Made by a program: the position numbers and the translations under genes
Assembly: GCF_006439335.1 (NCBI RefSeq)
Contig: NZ_SAWY01000018.1
Location: forward strand, 27,174 to 91,173
Length of the DNA: 64,000 nt
Direction of reading: 5' to 3'
Source: Litorilituus lipolyticus
GTDB taxonomy: Bacteria > Pseudomonadota > Gammaproteobacteria > Enterobacterales > Alteromonadaceae
Shown: piece after piece, positions 8,270 to 15,738 of the stretch
How positions within the stretch are numbered: the first letter of the stretch is position 1
Layout: each line of letters begins with the position of its first letter
The notes under the pieces: generated by a model
The model's input: only the letters and a program-made list of their open reading frames with translations
What the model was told of the DNA's origin: nothing
Database searches by the model: none

Positions 8270-9002
8270 AGTTATTAAAATTTTTAATTATTTGGTCAGC
8301 AATATATCGATTTCTATCTTTCCTCGTTTTTCCATGGATTCTAGCATTAGGGTGAAAGGTTCTATACGAGATAATATGATGGTATTGCTCTGGAAATAGT
8401 ACCTGAGCTATCTCTTTTTTACTCGTAGAATAGCCAGCATATAATAAATTCACCTCAAATCGCTCTTTAAGTAAGTGATCTCTATTATTACCGGTATTAA
8501 AAATAATAATGTCTGGTTTTAATATCTCTATCTCTTGTAAATGAACACTAAAGCTTTCAGTTTCTAAATGATTAATTTCTTCAGTCACTTTACCTCTAGA
8601 GTTTTTCCCTATCTTTGATAGGTTACTCCAAACAAAACCTATATTTTCTTTGCCAAATTCTCGCTCTAATCTTCCCTTAAAGTATTTGAAATTTTTCCTA
8701 TTCCAAAATGCTCTTCTATTAATTTCTTTATGCTTTCCAATTAATACATTCTGAAAATAACGAAGATAACAATTCATTAAGTCGTCAATTGATAAGTTGT
8801 TTTTAACAAGTAAACCATGCCATTTATCTGTTTCTTGGCCAACTACCATCACTTTAATTTTCGCATTTTCATATTTTTCATTAACTTTAATAAGTAAAGG
8901 GTAACTCGGCTGTAGTTTGCTATTTTTATTATTTAATACTGCGGCATTACTCAGTAAAGTTGTCCAATGCGCTTTATATAAGTTCGTTAATTGTTCGTTC
9001 AT
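8259..9002 (-). CDS. Uracil-DNA-glycosylase-superfamily-like protein
   Basis: 247 residues. The core strand VMVVGQETDKWHG (about 51-63) resembles UDG motif 1 (GQDPYH-type loop) with a changed loop. A strand KPDIIIFNTGNNRDHLL (about 162-178) follows, and a late TFHPNARIHG (about 215-224) resembles the family's HPS/HPN motif 2. The usual catalytic Asp-Pro-Tyr is not kept, so the activity may be altered or lost. It could also be a UDG-fold protein acting on another base or binding nucleotides. The gene follows the WYL regulator by 14 bp and ends in a TTTA repeat. Fold call moderate, function open. Confidence 0.55.
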   Translation of the reverse strand: MNEQLTNLYKAHWTTLLSNAAVLNNKNSKLQPSYPLLIKVNEKYENAKIKVMVVGQETDKWHGLLVKNNLSIDDLMNCYLRYFQNVLIGKHKEINRRAFWNRKNFKYFKGRLEREFGKENIGFVWSNLSKIGKNSRGKVTEEINHLETESFSVHLQEIEILKPDIIIFNTGNNRDHLLKERFEVNLLYAGYSTSKKEIAQVLFPEQYHHIISYRTFHPNARIHGKTRKDRNRYIADQIIKNFNNLNK

Positions 9003-9016
9003 AATACTTTTCCCGT

Positions 9017-9997
9017 TTACTGCTCGTAAAGCAATGACATTTTTTCAGCCATAGTTTTAAACTCTTGACGTAATGAAACGGGTGATACGACTTCAACTTG
9101 AAAACCAAAGCCTAACAACCACCACCTTAAATCTTGTCGATTTTCTACAGTTGCCGTGAGAAGATTCCATTTTTCATCAATTTGGCTAATCACCTGACTC
9201 TCATTAATAGGTGTTTCGATTAGGTGTTCACAAGCTGCAATGGTTATTTTAATTTTTAAACTAATTGGCTCCTCAGAAAGCACTATATTTGCTTGGCCAT
9301 CTTTAATAAAGCTATCTAAAGAAAAGCCGTGAGGTGCTTTAGATTTCTCCTCCATGACTTTAATTGACTTTATTCTATTAAGTGCAATCTGAACTGGCTT
9401 TTCAAAGCGCCAAAATGTACATACAAGATAAATATGTCTTTCTTTTAAAATAATTCCTAAGGGGTGAACTTCTTGTTGTAATTTATCTTTGTAATCAATA
9501 ATTAACTTTTTATCATGTAATAAACCATCGTAAACATTCTCAATTACAGATTTTTTAATGTTTGCCTTTTTAAGATTAAACCCTTCAGAAACAAAGGCAA
9601 TTTTGTCTAGCCATTTCTTTAATTTTTTATTTTGATATGGCTCTAAAGCATCTGCTGCTTGGTACTTTTGATAAAACAAATAATCATTTAGTGATGAGGG
9701 TAAGCTGTCACTAAGAAACTTTCCTGCCATTAACATTGTTAATGCCTCATAAGGATGAAGCGATGGCATACTTGTTTTAGCCGTTGACATAAACGACCAG
9801 CCATATGGTTTACTTCGTGTATCGACTTCAAGCGGAAAAAGCTCACTGAGTTTTTCTAAATCACGCTGAATCGTTCTATCTGTTACCGTTAAGCCTAACT
9901 CAGCTAAATAATTACGAATATCTCCTAAAGCAACTTTTCTAGGTGATCTTGGTATTTTTTGTAATATTGCAACAAGTCTTAATGCGGAGTCTGCCAT
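9017..9997 (-). CDS. WYL-domain transcriptional regulator A
   Basis: 326 residues. The N-terminal winged helix (about 1-60) has the recognition segment TDRTIQRDLEKL. The WYL domain is about 150-230, including HPLGIILKERHIYLVCTFW and ALNRIKSI, which are equivalents of the ligand-contact strands. A WCX-type C-terminal region ends in LRQEFKTMAEKM. WYL proteins (BrxR, CapW, DriD) often control defence or DNA-damage genes, and some are known to respond to nucleic acid ligands. An excellent GGAG ribosome binding site precedes the ATG at 9997. Motif A copy 3 is 44 bp upstream, indicating autoregulation. It heads a transcript with the UDG-like and Cys-pair genes. Confidence 0.85.
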   Translation of the reverse strand: MADSALRLVAILQKIPRSPRKVALGDIRNYLAELGLTVTDRTIQRDLEKLSELFPLEVDTRSKPYGWSFMSTAKTSMPSLHPYEALTMLMAGKFLSDSLPSSLNDYLFYQKYQAADALEPYQNKKLKKWLDKIAFVSEGFNLKKANIKKSVIENVYDGLLHDKKLIIDYKDKLQQEVHPLGIILKERHIYLVCTFWRFEKPVQIALNRIKSIKVMEEKSKAPHGFSLDSFIKDGQANIVLSEEPISLKIKITIAACEHLIETPINESQVISQIDEKWNLLTATVENRQDLRWWLLGFGFQVEVVSPVSLRQEFKTMAEKMSLLYEQ

Positions 9998-10041
9998 TTA
10001 TCATCTCCAATATATTGATATAACATAAAATCTCATAGCTA

Positions 10042-10060
10042 TGCGACATAATTGATCGCA
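10042..10060. promoter_or_regulatory. Motif A operator copy 3, before the WYL gene
   Basis: TGCGACATAATTGATCGCA, with TGCGA/TCGCA arms and a 9-bp AT-rich centre. It lies 44 bp upstream of the WYL regulator start. The other two copies sit 46 bp upstream of their genes, so this looks like a promoter-overlapping operator. Confidence 0.7.
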
Positions 10061-10120
10061 CAAAATGTCATTATTATCAAGGTTATTTAACAAATATATA
10101 GCTCTAAGGAAATACGCTTA

Positions 10121-10438
10121 TCAACTTCGTTTCTTATTTCTAACTATTTTGCTGAGCTTGTTCTTTTGTGCATTTATTGCTGCGATATCATCTTGCCATA
10201 ATGCGGAAAGATACCATGTATATAATACAAGAAAACATATATTCATAATAATCCACGGCACATCCATTTGGTCCATCAAACATAATAAGATTATTACATT
10301 CATACCCAACCACGACATAATCGTTGACGTTATAACATCAAACCAATGAACTCTACGTCTATTTTTTGGTGCAGTAATAATGTGTAATGCCGCAAATATA
10401 GCAGTAGTAGTAATAGTTTTATTGGAACAATCTTTCAA
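10121..10438 (-). CDS. Small membrane protein, unrecognised
   Basis: About 105 residues if started at TTG 10438, which has AAGGTGAG at good spacing; a GTG at 10447 is the in-frame alternative. There are two or three hydrophobic segments (TTTAIFAALHIIT, then TSTIMSWLGMNVIILLCLMD and WIIMNICFLVLYTWYL) and a basic tail (KNKLSKIVRNKKRS). The topology is holin-like, but no family is recognised. An overlapping plus-strand frame exists and was judged weaker. The gene faces the beta-flower-like gene across motif B copy 1, placing it in a divergent promoter region. Confidence 0.45.
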   Translation of the reverse strand: MKDCSNKTITTTAIFAALHIITAPKNRRRVHWFDVITSTIMSWLGMNVIILLCLMDQMDVPWIIMNICFLVLYTWYLSALWQDDIAAINAQKNKLSKIVRNKKRS

Positions 10439-10489
10439 AGTTCTCACCTTAAATAATGAATTGTAAGTACAAATAGCCTAACGAATAAC

Positions 10490-10508
10490 TGAGACATTAA
10501 GTGTCTTT
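10490..10508. promoter_or_regulatory. Motif B operator copy 1, divergent promoter
   Basis: TGAGACATTAAGTGTCTTT, matching the AGACA-N5-TGTCT core of motif B. It is 41 bp upstream of the plus-strand start at 10550 and 51 bp upstream of the minus-strand start at 10438, so one site could control both. Confidence 0.6.
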
Positions 10509-10549
10509 AACAAAGATTAAACTAATGCTTTTAAACTGGAGAATTAGCT

Positions 10550-10744
10550 ATGAATAGAGTTCAACTACGTAATAACAAAGGTAACTTAATTGGGTGGATT
10601 GAAACAGTACACGGTGGTCGAAAACAAATTAGAGATAGCAGAGGCACATTGCTTGGCTGGTATGACGCTGATAGTGACAAAACGACCTGTGCAAAAACAG
10701 GTCGTTGGATTGGTATGGGTGAGCAATTAACAGCTTTGTTATAA
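10550..10744 (+). CDS. Small beta-repeat protein, probable 4-fold beta flower type
   Basis: 64 residues built from repeated units: VQLRNNKGNLIGWIE, KQIRDSRGTLLGWYD and TTCAKTGRWIGMGEQLTALL. The pattern (hydrophobic-x-(D/N)-x-x-G-x-x-(I/L)-G) and the ending G-x-x-LTALL match the small 4-fold beta flower proteins, whose function is unknown to me. A clear GGAG ribosome binding site precedes the ATG at 10550. It is the only plus-strand gene of the island and lies right after motif B copy 1. A perfect 10-bp inverted repeat lies inside its coding sequence (10681-10706). Confidence 0.65.
   Translation: MNRVQLRNNKGNLIGWIETVHGGRKQIRDSRGTLLGWYDADSDKTTCAKTGRWIGMGEQLTALL
10681..10706. repeat. Perfect 10-bp inverted repeat inside the beta-flower gene
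   Basis: AACGACCTGT and ACAGGTCGTT separated by GCAAAA form a stable stem-loop in the last third of the 10550-10744 gene. There is no T-run after it, so it is not an ordinary terminator. Confidence 0.7.
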
Positions 10745-10749
10745 CTTAA

Positions 10750-10763
10750 CTGTTATATAACAG
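10750..10763. repeat. Perfect 14-bp palindrome between convergent genes
   Basis: CTGTTATATAACAG lies in the 30-bp gap between the ends of the beta-flower gene and the OGG-like gene. It is too short and AT-rich to be a confident terminator. Confidence 0.5.
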
Positions 10764-10774
10764 AATCAAAACTG

Positions 10775-11803
10775 TTATGCGTTTTCTTTGGAAGCTCTTA
10801 TATTTTGATAATAAGTTGAAGCTCCAGCCTTTGTTAAGCCTACAACCTCCTGAAATAAAGGTAAAATATATTTCCTAGACTTGTCCTCACTTTGCTCATA
10901 AAGCGCTTCAGCTTGTTCTTTTTTAGTCTGTTTTTTAATGTACTTGTTTGGATTAACGTTTACATTAATATTTGAAGATTTAGCATATTGAGGGAAATCA
11001 TATCCAATCATAAATAGGGCAGCTTCAATTTGCCTTATATCGTCAAAATGGGTTGAATGTTCAACCTTTTTGAAAGCAGAGTATAAAATCCAGTTCGCCT
11101 GAACATTAGAAATAGCGTGTTTCTTTTGATTATTTCCCCACTTAGAAAAAAGATAGCCTTTTTCTTTTATTGACGGATTTCTACAGGATTCTCCTTGAGC
11201 ATCTGCTATGGAAAAACTCAACTCAAGTGGTACATTTGAGAACCCTTCTTGAACACAATACTTGGTTACAAGAAATGCTAAAGCAGCTGCAACTCTTGAA
11301 TCATATATAATGAATGTATCAGGAGACATAAAAGCATATATTTTAGTGAATCCAGCATTCATTCTGTATTTTTCACCAAACTCAGTAAAACACGGTGATT
11401 CTGAATTTAGTACCTTTAAGGCTTCATCTAAATTAGCTTTAACATTCTGGGACGTCCCAAGTTTATTAAGCCATTGGGAGTTATTAGTATATAAAGACAG
11501 ACCTTTATTTCCAGCCCCCCACTCTAAGGTATCCAAGCAAGCTTTATAAAATAAATCAGAATTGGCGTTCGAATTAGTAAACCCATCTACAAGCAAGTCA
11601 ATTTTGTCACTATTTGCATTGTAACCCTCATTATTCCAATGATATTTTTCAAAACCTTCATATAAAGTGCTAAAGACAAATTTCTTATTCTTTTTTCTGT
11701 CTATATATGTATGATCTATTTCAGAGTCACCATTAATTACTTTCGATAAATAAACAATAAACCCATTTACAACAGGGCTATTCAAATAACTTGTTCTATT
11801 CAT
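10775..11803 (-). CDS. Unrecognised protein with an OGG-like helix-hairpin-type segment
   Basis: 342 residues. The most telling part is KIYAFMSPDTFIIYDSRVAA (about 154-173). This Pro-Asp ... Tyr-Asp-Ser-Arg-Val pattern recurs in proteins annotated as 8-oxoguanine-glycosylase-fold; the Asp could be catalytic. The rest is soluble and unrecognised, with a KKQTKKEQAEALYEQSED stretch near the C-terminus. The start ATG at 11803 overlaps the 3' end of the DUF2779 gene by 8 bp and uses a GGAAGGA ribosome binding site inside it, so the two proteins are translationally coupled and probably act together. Glycosylase identity is weak. Confidence 0.5.
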   Translation of the reverse strand: MNRTSYLNSPVVNGFIVYLSKVINGDSEIDHTYIDRKKNKKFVFSTLYEGFEKYHWNNEGYNANSDKIDLLVDGFTNSNANSDLFYKACLDTLEWGAGNKGLSLYTNNSQWLNKLGTSQNVKANLDEALKVLNSESPCFTEFGEKYRMNAGFTKIYAFMSPDTFIIYDSRVAAALAFLVTKYCVQEGFSNVPLELSFSIADAQGESCRNPSIKEKGYLFSKWGNNQKKHAISNVQANWILYSAFKKVEHSTHFDDIRQIEAALFMIGYDFPQYAKSSNINVNVNPNKYIKKQTKKEQAEALYEQSEDKSRKYILPLFQEVVGLTKAGASTYYQNIRASKENA

Positions 11804-13781
11804 TAATCATTTCCTTCCATCCAAGATACAACAGCACCATTGCCCACGTATCAGTTTCGCAATAACACAACAGTGCCTTCTCCAATTCTTCACGTTCATA
11901 GTCACTCATGTGAGTAAACTGTAGCCTTGCATAAGCAGTTAACGCTAAACCACCATTATTTAATTCATCGCCCTCTGACAGCAATTCAACATCATGGTTT
12001 GAAATATCAGTAAACATTTTTGGTAAATGTTTGTACGGGTCTTTTACTTTACCTTGCTCATCAACTTCAATCCAAACTTTATCTTTAAAGTTCAAGCTGT
12101 TAATTGAACCAGTACTTACATTACTCCCATAAATAGGCTTGCTATATTTGTCTTGTAGATACTGAGAGCTATTTAAAATGGCTGGTAATACATACTTAAT
12201 AGAGTTTGAACCATTCGTTGCAGGGTCGTAGTAGTATTTTTTTACCAGCTCTAACATATCCACCATACAACGCTCACCATGCCAATTTTCTTTACTGCTA
12301 TGAGTAGAACGAGTGATAGTTTTGATAAACTCACAAAGCTTTTCCTTATCTAACTCATTTGAGTCATTCAATTGCCTATAAATCATATTTAAGTATGAGT
12401 TCTCATGAGAGGAGTACATAAATATGGTGCCCTGATCATTTTCAAGTTGGGATTTTAATGCCCGTACAAATTCAAAATTAGGAAACTCACCTTTAGCGGT
12501 ATTTAAAAATTCGCCAGCATGTTCAACATGTCCATCAGCATTAACTATATGATGTGAAAATTGAAAGGCAATGCCTTCATAAGGACTCATTCCTTTATAA
12601 AAAGGAATCGCAACCGCGCTGGTTTCAAAGTCAATAAAATGCAATGGAAATGTCCAACTACCCATTTCTGATTGCATGCTTTCAGCATCAAAATAGATGC
12701 TCTTATCATTATTTTGCTCTTTTTCAACTTGTAACCATTGGCGCTCTTTTGGCGCTAGTGCAGCATTTTTTGTTTCTACTTCACCAATATGTTCAGGTTC
12801 AACATCAATAAGCTTAATAACACCTTGCTCTATACATTTATCAGCACCTCTAAAGTTCCAAATATCCAGCACCGTTTTATCATTGAAGTCTTTATCTGAC
12901 CAACGTAACTGCTCTTGCCAACAAGACTTAACACCACTTAACTTACCTTGCTGTTCGTCTTCTACAGAGCATCTAAACTCACAGGTTTTACATTTTTTCC
13001 CTATAACAGGTGAGATTTTTTTATCTTCTTGATAGTGCTTGGCTAATGCAGTGATATTGTCTTTAAATGAATGTGCAGGCATGCCTGTATGTAATTCGGT
13101 TTCATAAACAAGCTCAACGACTTTATCTACATTAATTTTAGTAAGTAACTTACTTGAAAGATCTTTAGCATCAAGGCTAGAAGATACTGTAATGCCTTTT
13201 CTATTATGCTCATCTTTTTCTAAAATGAATTTTTGATTTAAACCATCTGTTACACAAGTAGCCGATTTATCAACGAGCATTAAATAACTGCTTACGGATG
13301 ATTTTGGAAAGGCATTCTTTAAAACATGCTTTTGAAAGGCGACATCATATATATATGCTTTCCACGTTGAGTCCACTTTACCTTTTGTATTAATAAAATC
13401 GTTATTTTTTTGTCTTGAATAAGATTTTGCTTTCACTTCAATCAACTCAAAGTGATTGCCCTTTTTAACTAAAATATCAACACGAATAAACAAATTATTA
13501 AATCGAATAGCTGGTTCAAAAATAACAACTTCTTCAAGCTTTAATAACTCTAATGTTTGCTTTTCAGCTTGACTATAATCAAGTGTAGTAATATCAAAGC
13601 CATTAGGATAATACTGCTTGGCTAATTCACCTACTTGATGGCCGCCATCAGCAAGAGCTGCCAAAAATGGGTCGTCAAGCATAGTGTTTGGGTATTCATT
13701 TTTTCCTGTGTAATAAAGCTTAGTTGGGCATTCAGTTGCCATTTTAAATCGAGATTTAGTTAAGTAACGTGGTTTATTCAT
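11796..13781 (-). CDS. DUF2779 protein: Cas4/RecB-like nuclease joined to a DnaQ-like exonuclease domain
   Basis: 661 residues. The N-terminal region has a Cys near residue 18, D102 and an E115-V-K117 motif (LIEVKAKS). A cysteine cluster follows (C264-x2-C267-x3-C271, plus C287). This is the arrangement of Cas4/RecB-type PD-(D/E)XK nucleases with an iron-sulfur site. From about residue 380 is the DUF2779 region, starting HFIDFETS with D384 and E386 as in DEDD exonucleases, and ending with CETDTWAMVLLY, a likely last acidic motif. The ATG at 13781 has GGATG upstream. It heads an operon with the OGG-like gene under motif B copy 2. Confidence 0.8.
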   Translation of the reverse strand: MNKPRYLTKSRFKMATECPTKLYYTGKNEYPNTMLDDPFLAALADGGHQVGELAKQYYPNGFDITTLDYSQAEKQTLELLKLEEVVIFEPAIRFNNLFIRVDILVKKGNHFELIEVKAKSYSRQKNNDFINTKGKVDSTWKAYIYDVAFQKHVLKNAFPKSSVSSYLMLVDKSATCVTDGLNQKFILEKDEHNRKGITVSSSLDAKDLSSKLLTKINVDKVVELVYETELHTGMPAHSFKDNITALAKHYQEDKKISPVIGKKCKTCEFRCSVEDEQQGKLSGVKSCWQEQLRWSDKDFNDKTVLDIWNFRGADKCIEQGVIKLIDVEPEHIGEVETKNAALAPKERQWLQVEKEQNNDKSIYFDAESMQSEMGSWTFPLHFIDFETSAVAIPFYKGMSPYEGIAFQFSHHIVNADGHVEHAGEFLNTAKGEFPNFEFVRALKSQLENDQGTIFMYSSHENSYLNMIYRQLNDSNELDKEKLCEFIKTITRSTHSSKENWHGERCMVDMLELVKKYYYDPATNGSNSIKYVLPAILNSSQYLQDKYSKPIYGSNVSTGSINSLNFKDKVWIEVDEQGKVKDPYKHLPKMFTDISNHDVELLSEGDELNNGGLALTAYARLQFTHMSDYEREELEKALLCYCETDTWAMVLLYLGWKEMINE

Positions 13782-13807
13782 TTGTACATCCTTTTAAAAA
13801 AGTATTC

Positions 13808-13823
13808 AGGAATAATTATTCCT
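13808..13823. repeat. Perfect 16-bp palindrome upstream of the DUF2779 gene
   Basis: AGGAATAATTATTCCT lies between motif B copy 2 and the DUF2779 start, 26 bp before the ATG. It may overlap the -10 region or be a second operator. Confidence 0.55.
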
Positions 13824-13829
13824 AACAAC

Positions 13830-13848
13830 CAAGACAGCATTTGTCTCA
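13830..13848. promoter_or_regulatory. Motif B operator copy 2
   Basis: CAAGACAGCATTTGTCTCA carries the AGACA-N5-TGTCT core and lies 48 bp upstream of the DUF2779 start at 13781. The stop of the WYL B gene is only 10 bp away, so the operator fills the whole gap. Confidence 0.65.
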
Positions 13849-13857
13849 ACCTTAACG

Positions 13858-15027
13858 CTACTTCTTATCGTTTATTTGATTGAGCTTTTTTAAATTACCC
13901 GTTTGCTCATGAGGACTTTTACTAATTACAGGTACACTCTCAAAATCATCTGAATACAATTTCCATAGGTTTTCTGATCTACGTTTCATTTCATCTCTAA
14001 GAAAGTCTGGCTTAATAACCTCCATAGAATCACCAAACCCACATAAAAAGTTAGCTATAGCGAATGGATCAGGTTTCCCTCTCTTTGACTCAGAAAAATG
14101 ATCAGGTACTTTAATGGTTGCTCTAATTAACCAAGAATCACCTGATTCATACTCAGCCTCTTTGAAATTATGGCCAAACCTTACGCTTTTAAAATAGTCT
14201 TTTACACTGACGTTTACTCTTGCTTCAAACTTATAATTTTTTTCATAAGTGTTGTAGTCAATATGTTCAAATGAATAATCAGAAGATTTTTCAATATCTT
14301 TCAATCGAGCAACTTCAAATGTTTTTACAGAATTTAATTCATGTACAAATGCTAAAACCATTACTTTGTGATTGATATATTGAATTTTTTGCAATGATAA
14401 AGAAACGGTATTAGGTACTAGTTCTTTATGCAAAGTTTCATAATTTGCACGAATAACATATTGTTTATTTAAAGCATCGTAAGTTTTATCCCAGTCTTTC
14501 TCATTTCCTAAGACAATTTTAGGGTTTGGGGCAACTTCAAACCCTGAAGGATGAAATTGCAATTTTTTCTGCCAAAATTTACTCACATGCAAATCATCGT
14601 TTGCCTCATCCATATCCGCTTCAAGACTTGCTATAATACTTGGCGGAAGAAACTCTTTTAGGTATTCGTCGACAAATTGAAACGCAATTGCCCTTGCCAT
14701 CAACCTATCTTCTGATATTTCTTCACGACCAAGAGCTACATTTTTTAGGGAACTACTTGTCCAGTAGTAATACGCTTGTTGCCCCCTTCCTCTGGGTTTT
14801 TCTTCGACTAAGATCTGTGAGCCCGTTTCAAAATCAGTTCCAATTTCTTCAATCAAGCGACGAACTTCTCGTCTAATTTCTTTTTTAAAGTCAGCCACTT
14901 CCAAATGATTATCTTCGCGGACAAAACATGGATGTTCGATAATTTGGGCAATAGTAATTTTATTTTCTTGTCCTACTTCAATAATCTTTTTTATCGCATC
15001 ATGATAGCAAGCGTAGGTTCTAGGCAT
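13858..15027 (-). CDS. WYL-domain transcriptional regulator B
   Basis: 389 residues from ATG 15027, which has GGAGAG 6 nt upstream; an ATG at 15048 is in frame but lacks such a site. The N-terminal part contains EIRREVRRLIEEIGTDFETG and a YYYW segment, a divergent winged-helix arrangement. The middle has LHKELVPNTVSLSLQKIQYINHKVMVLAFVHE-type WYL strands followed by VARLKDIEKS, and the C-terminus ends with MEVIKPDFLRDEMKRRSENLWKLY, the usual last helix of WYL regulators. It is translationally coupled to the small membrane gene upstream (ATG inside its last codons). It probably binds motif B. Confidence 0.75.
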   Translation of the reverse strand: MPRTYACYHDAIKKIIEVGQENKITIAQIIEHPCFVREDNHLEVADFKKEIRREVRRLIEEIGTDFETGSQILVEEKPRGRGQQAYYYWTSSSLKNVALGREEISEDRLMARAIAFQFVDEYLKEFLPPSIIASLEADMDEANDDLHVSKFWQKKLQFHPSGFEVAPNPKIVLGNEKDWDKTYDALNKQYVIRANYETLHKELVPNTVSLSLQKIQYINHKVMVLAFVHELNSVKTFEVARLKDIEKSSDYSFEHIDYNTYEKNYKFEARVNVSVKDYFKSVRFGHNFKEAEYESGDSWLIRATIKVPDHFSESKRGKPDPFAIANFLCGFGDSMEVIKPDFLRDEMKRRSENLWKLYSDDFESVPVISKSPHEQTGNLKKLNQINDKK

Positions 15028-15340
15028 TTTGCTCTCCGTTGTTTTCAAATGTCTTCATGGCTGAACATTTCGCCGATTTTTCTGTTAAAAGCTTATGTAC
15101 TCGTGCGTAAGTGATTATAGATAAGACTATACCTATGCCACTGCCTAGTGCAGAACATAAATAAGTCAGCATGAACTCATCACTCATGACAAAAACTTTG
15201 ATATAAAGCATATTCGATAAGGATATAAACCAAGCTAGTGAAAAAGCACCAATACAATTTTTATCACGAACCAACTGAGAGTTTATGCCAAGTAGATAAA
15301 CTGTTAATAATGAACCGAAAAATACTGTTAAATATTCCAT
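15020..15340 (-). CDS. Small inner-membrane protein coupled to WYL regulator B
   Basis: 106 residues with about three hydrophobic segments (residues 2-20, 30-52 and 58-80) and a basic, polar C-terminal tail. No family is recognised. GAGGT lies 5 nt before the ATG at 15340. Its last codons contain the start of the WYL gene (8-bp overlap), so both are made from one message. A membrane partner directly coupled to a regulator could be a sensor or an effector whose dose is tied to it. Motif B copy 3 lies 46 bp upstream. Confidence 0.65.
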   Translation of the reverse strand: MEYLTVFFGSLLTVYLLGINSQLVRDKNCIGAFSLAWFISLSNMLYIKVFVMSDEFMLTYLCSALGSGIGIVLSIITYARVHKLLTEKSAKCSAMKTFENNGEQNA

Positions 15341-15386
15341 ATCAACCTCAACGATAATAAGTTATAAATGCATTGTAAACACCAAC

Positions 15387-15405
15387 TGAGACAATATCTG
15401 TCTCA
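15387..15405. promoter_or_regulatory. Motif B operator copy 3, perfect arms
   Basis: TGAGACAATATCTGTCTCA has perfect 7-bp arms around a 5-bp centre and is the best copy of motif B. It lies 46 bp upstream of the small membrane protein start, hence upstream of the WYL B gene itself. Confidence 0.75.
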
Positions 15406-15423
15406 AAATTATATCCGTTAGCT

Positions 15424-15729
15424 TTAATGTGTTAATTCATTATTAAATAAAAAAGATTGAAGTTGAGTTATTTCATTGAAGATTATGCCAAGTTCATCAT
15501 ATTCAAAATCATCAGCTTTTTTCATTAAATTGAGTATCACTTCTAATACGCCATTGGTTAACTCCTGCACAATATAATATTCACGTTCATTTAATTGATA
15601 TGATGTGTTACTGAGCTTATTAGTAATAACTATAATTTCTGCATAAATAGACTTATCGTGCCACATAGTTGGTGCTGCCCATAAACTTAATGTGTTTATG
15701 GCTTTTGAATAATTTAAAGTACTTCTCAT
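15424..15729 (-). CDS. Unrecognised 101-residue protein
   Basis: No family is recognised. The protein is mainly helical and acidic, without a signal or membrane segment; the C-terminal half (VQELTNGVLEVILNLMKKADDFEYDE) looks like a helical bundle. A very strong GGAGGAG ribosome binding site precedes the ATG at 15729, suggesting high expression. It follows the MazG-like gene by 9 bp, so the two form one operon under motif B copy 4. Confidence 0.6.
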   Translation of the reverse strand: MRSTLNYSKAINTLSLWAAPTMWHDKSIYAEIIVITNKLSNTSYQLNEREYYIVQELTNGVLEVILNLMKKADDFEYDELGIIFNEITQLQSFLFNNELTH

Positions 15730-15738
15730 GTACTCCTC

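Noticed and set aside
10065..10349. A 94-codon plus-strand frame over the small membrane gene
   Set aside because: Its ATG follows the motif A operator directly without a ribosome binding site, and the overlapping minus-strand frame has a better start and a more protein-like composition.
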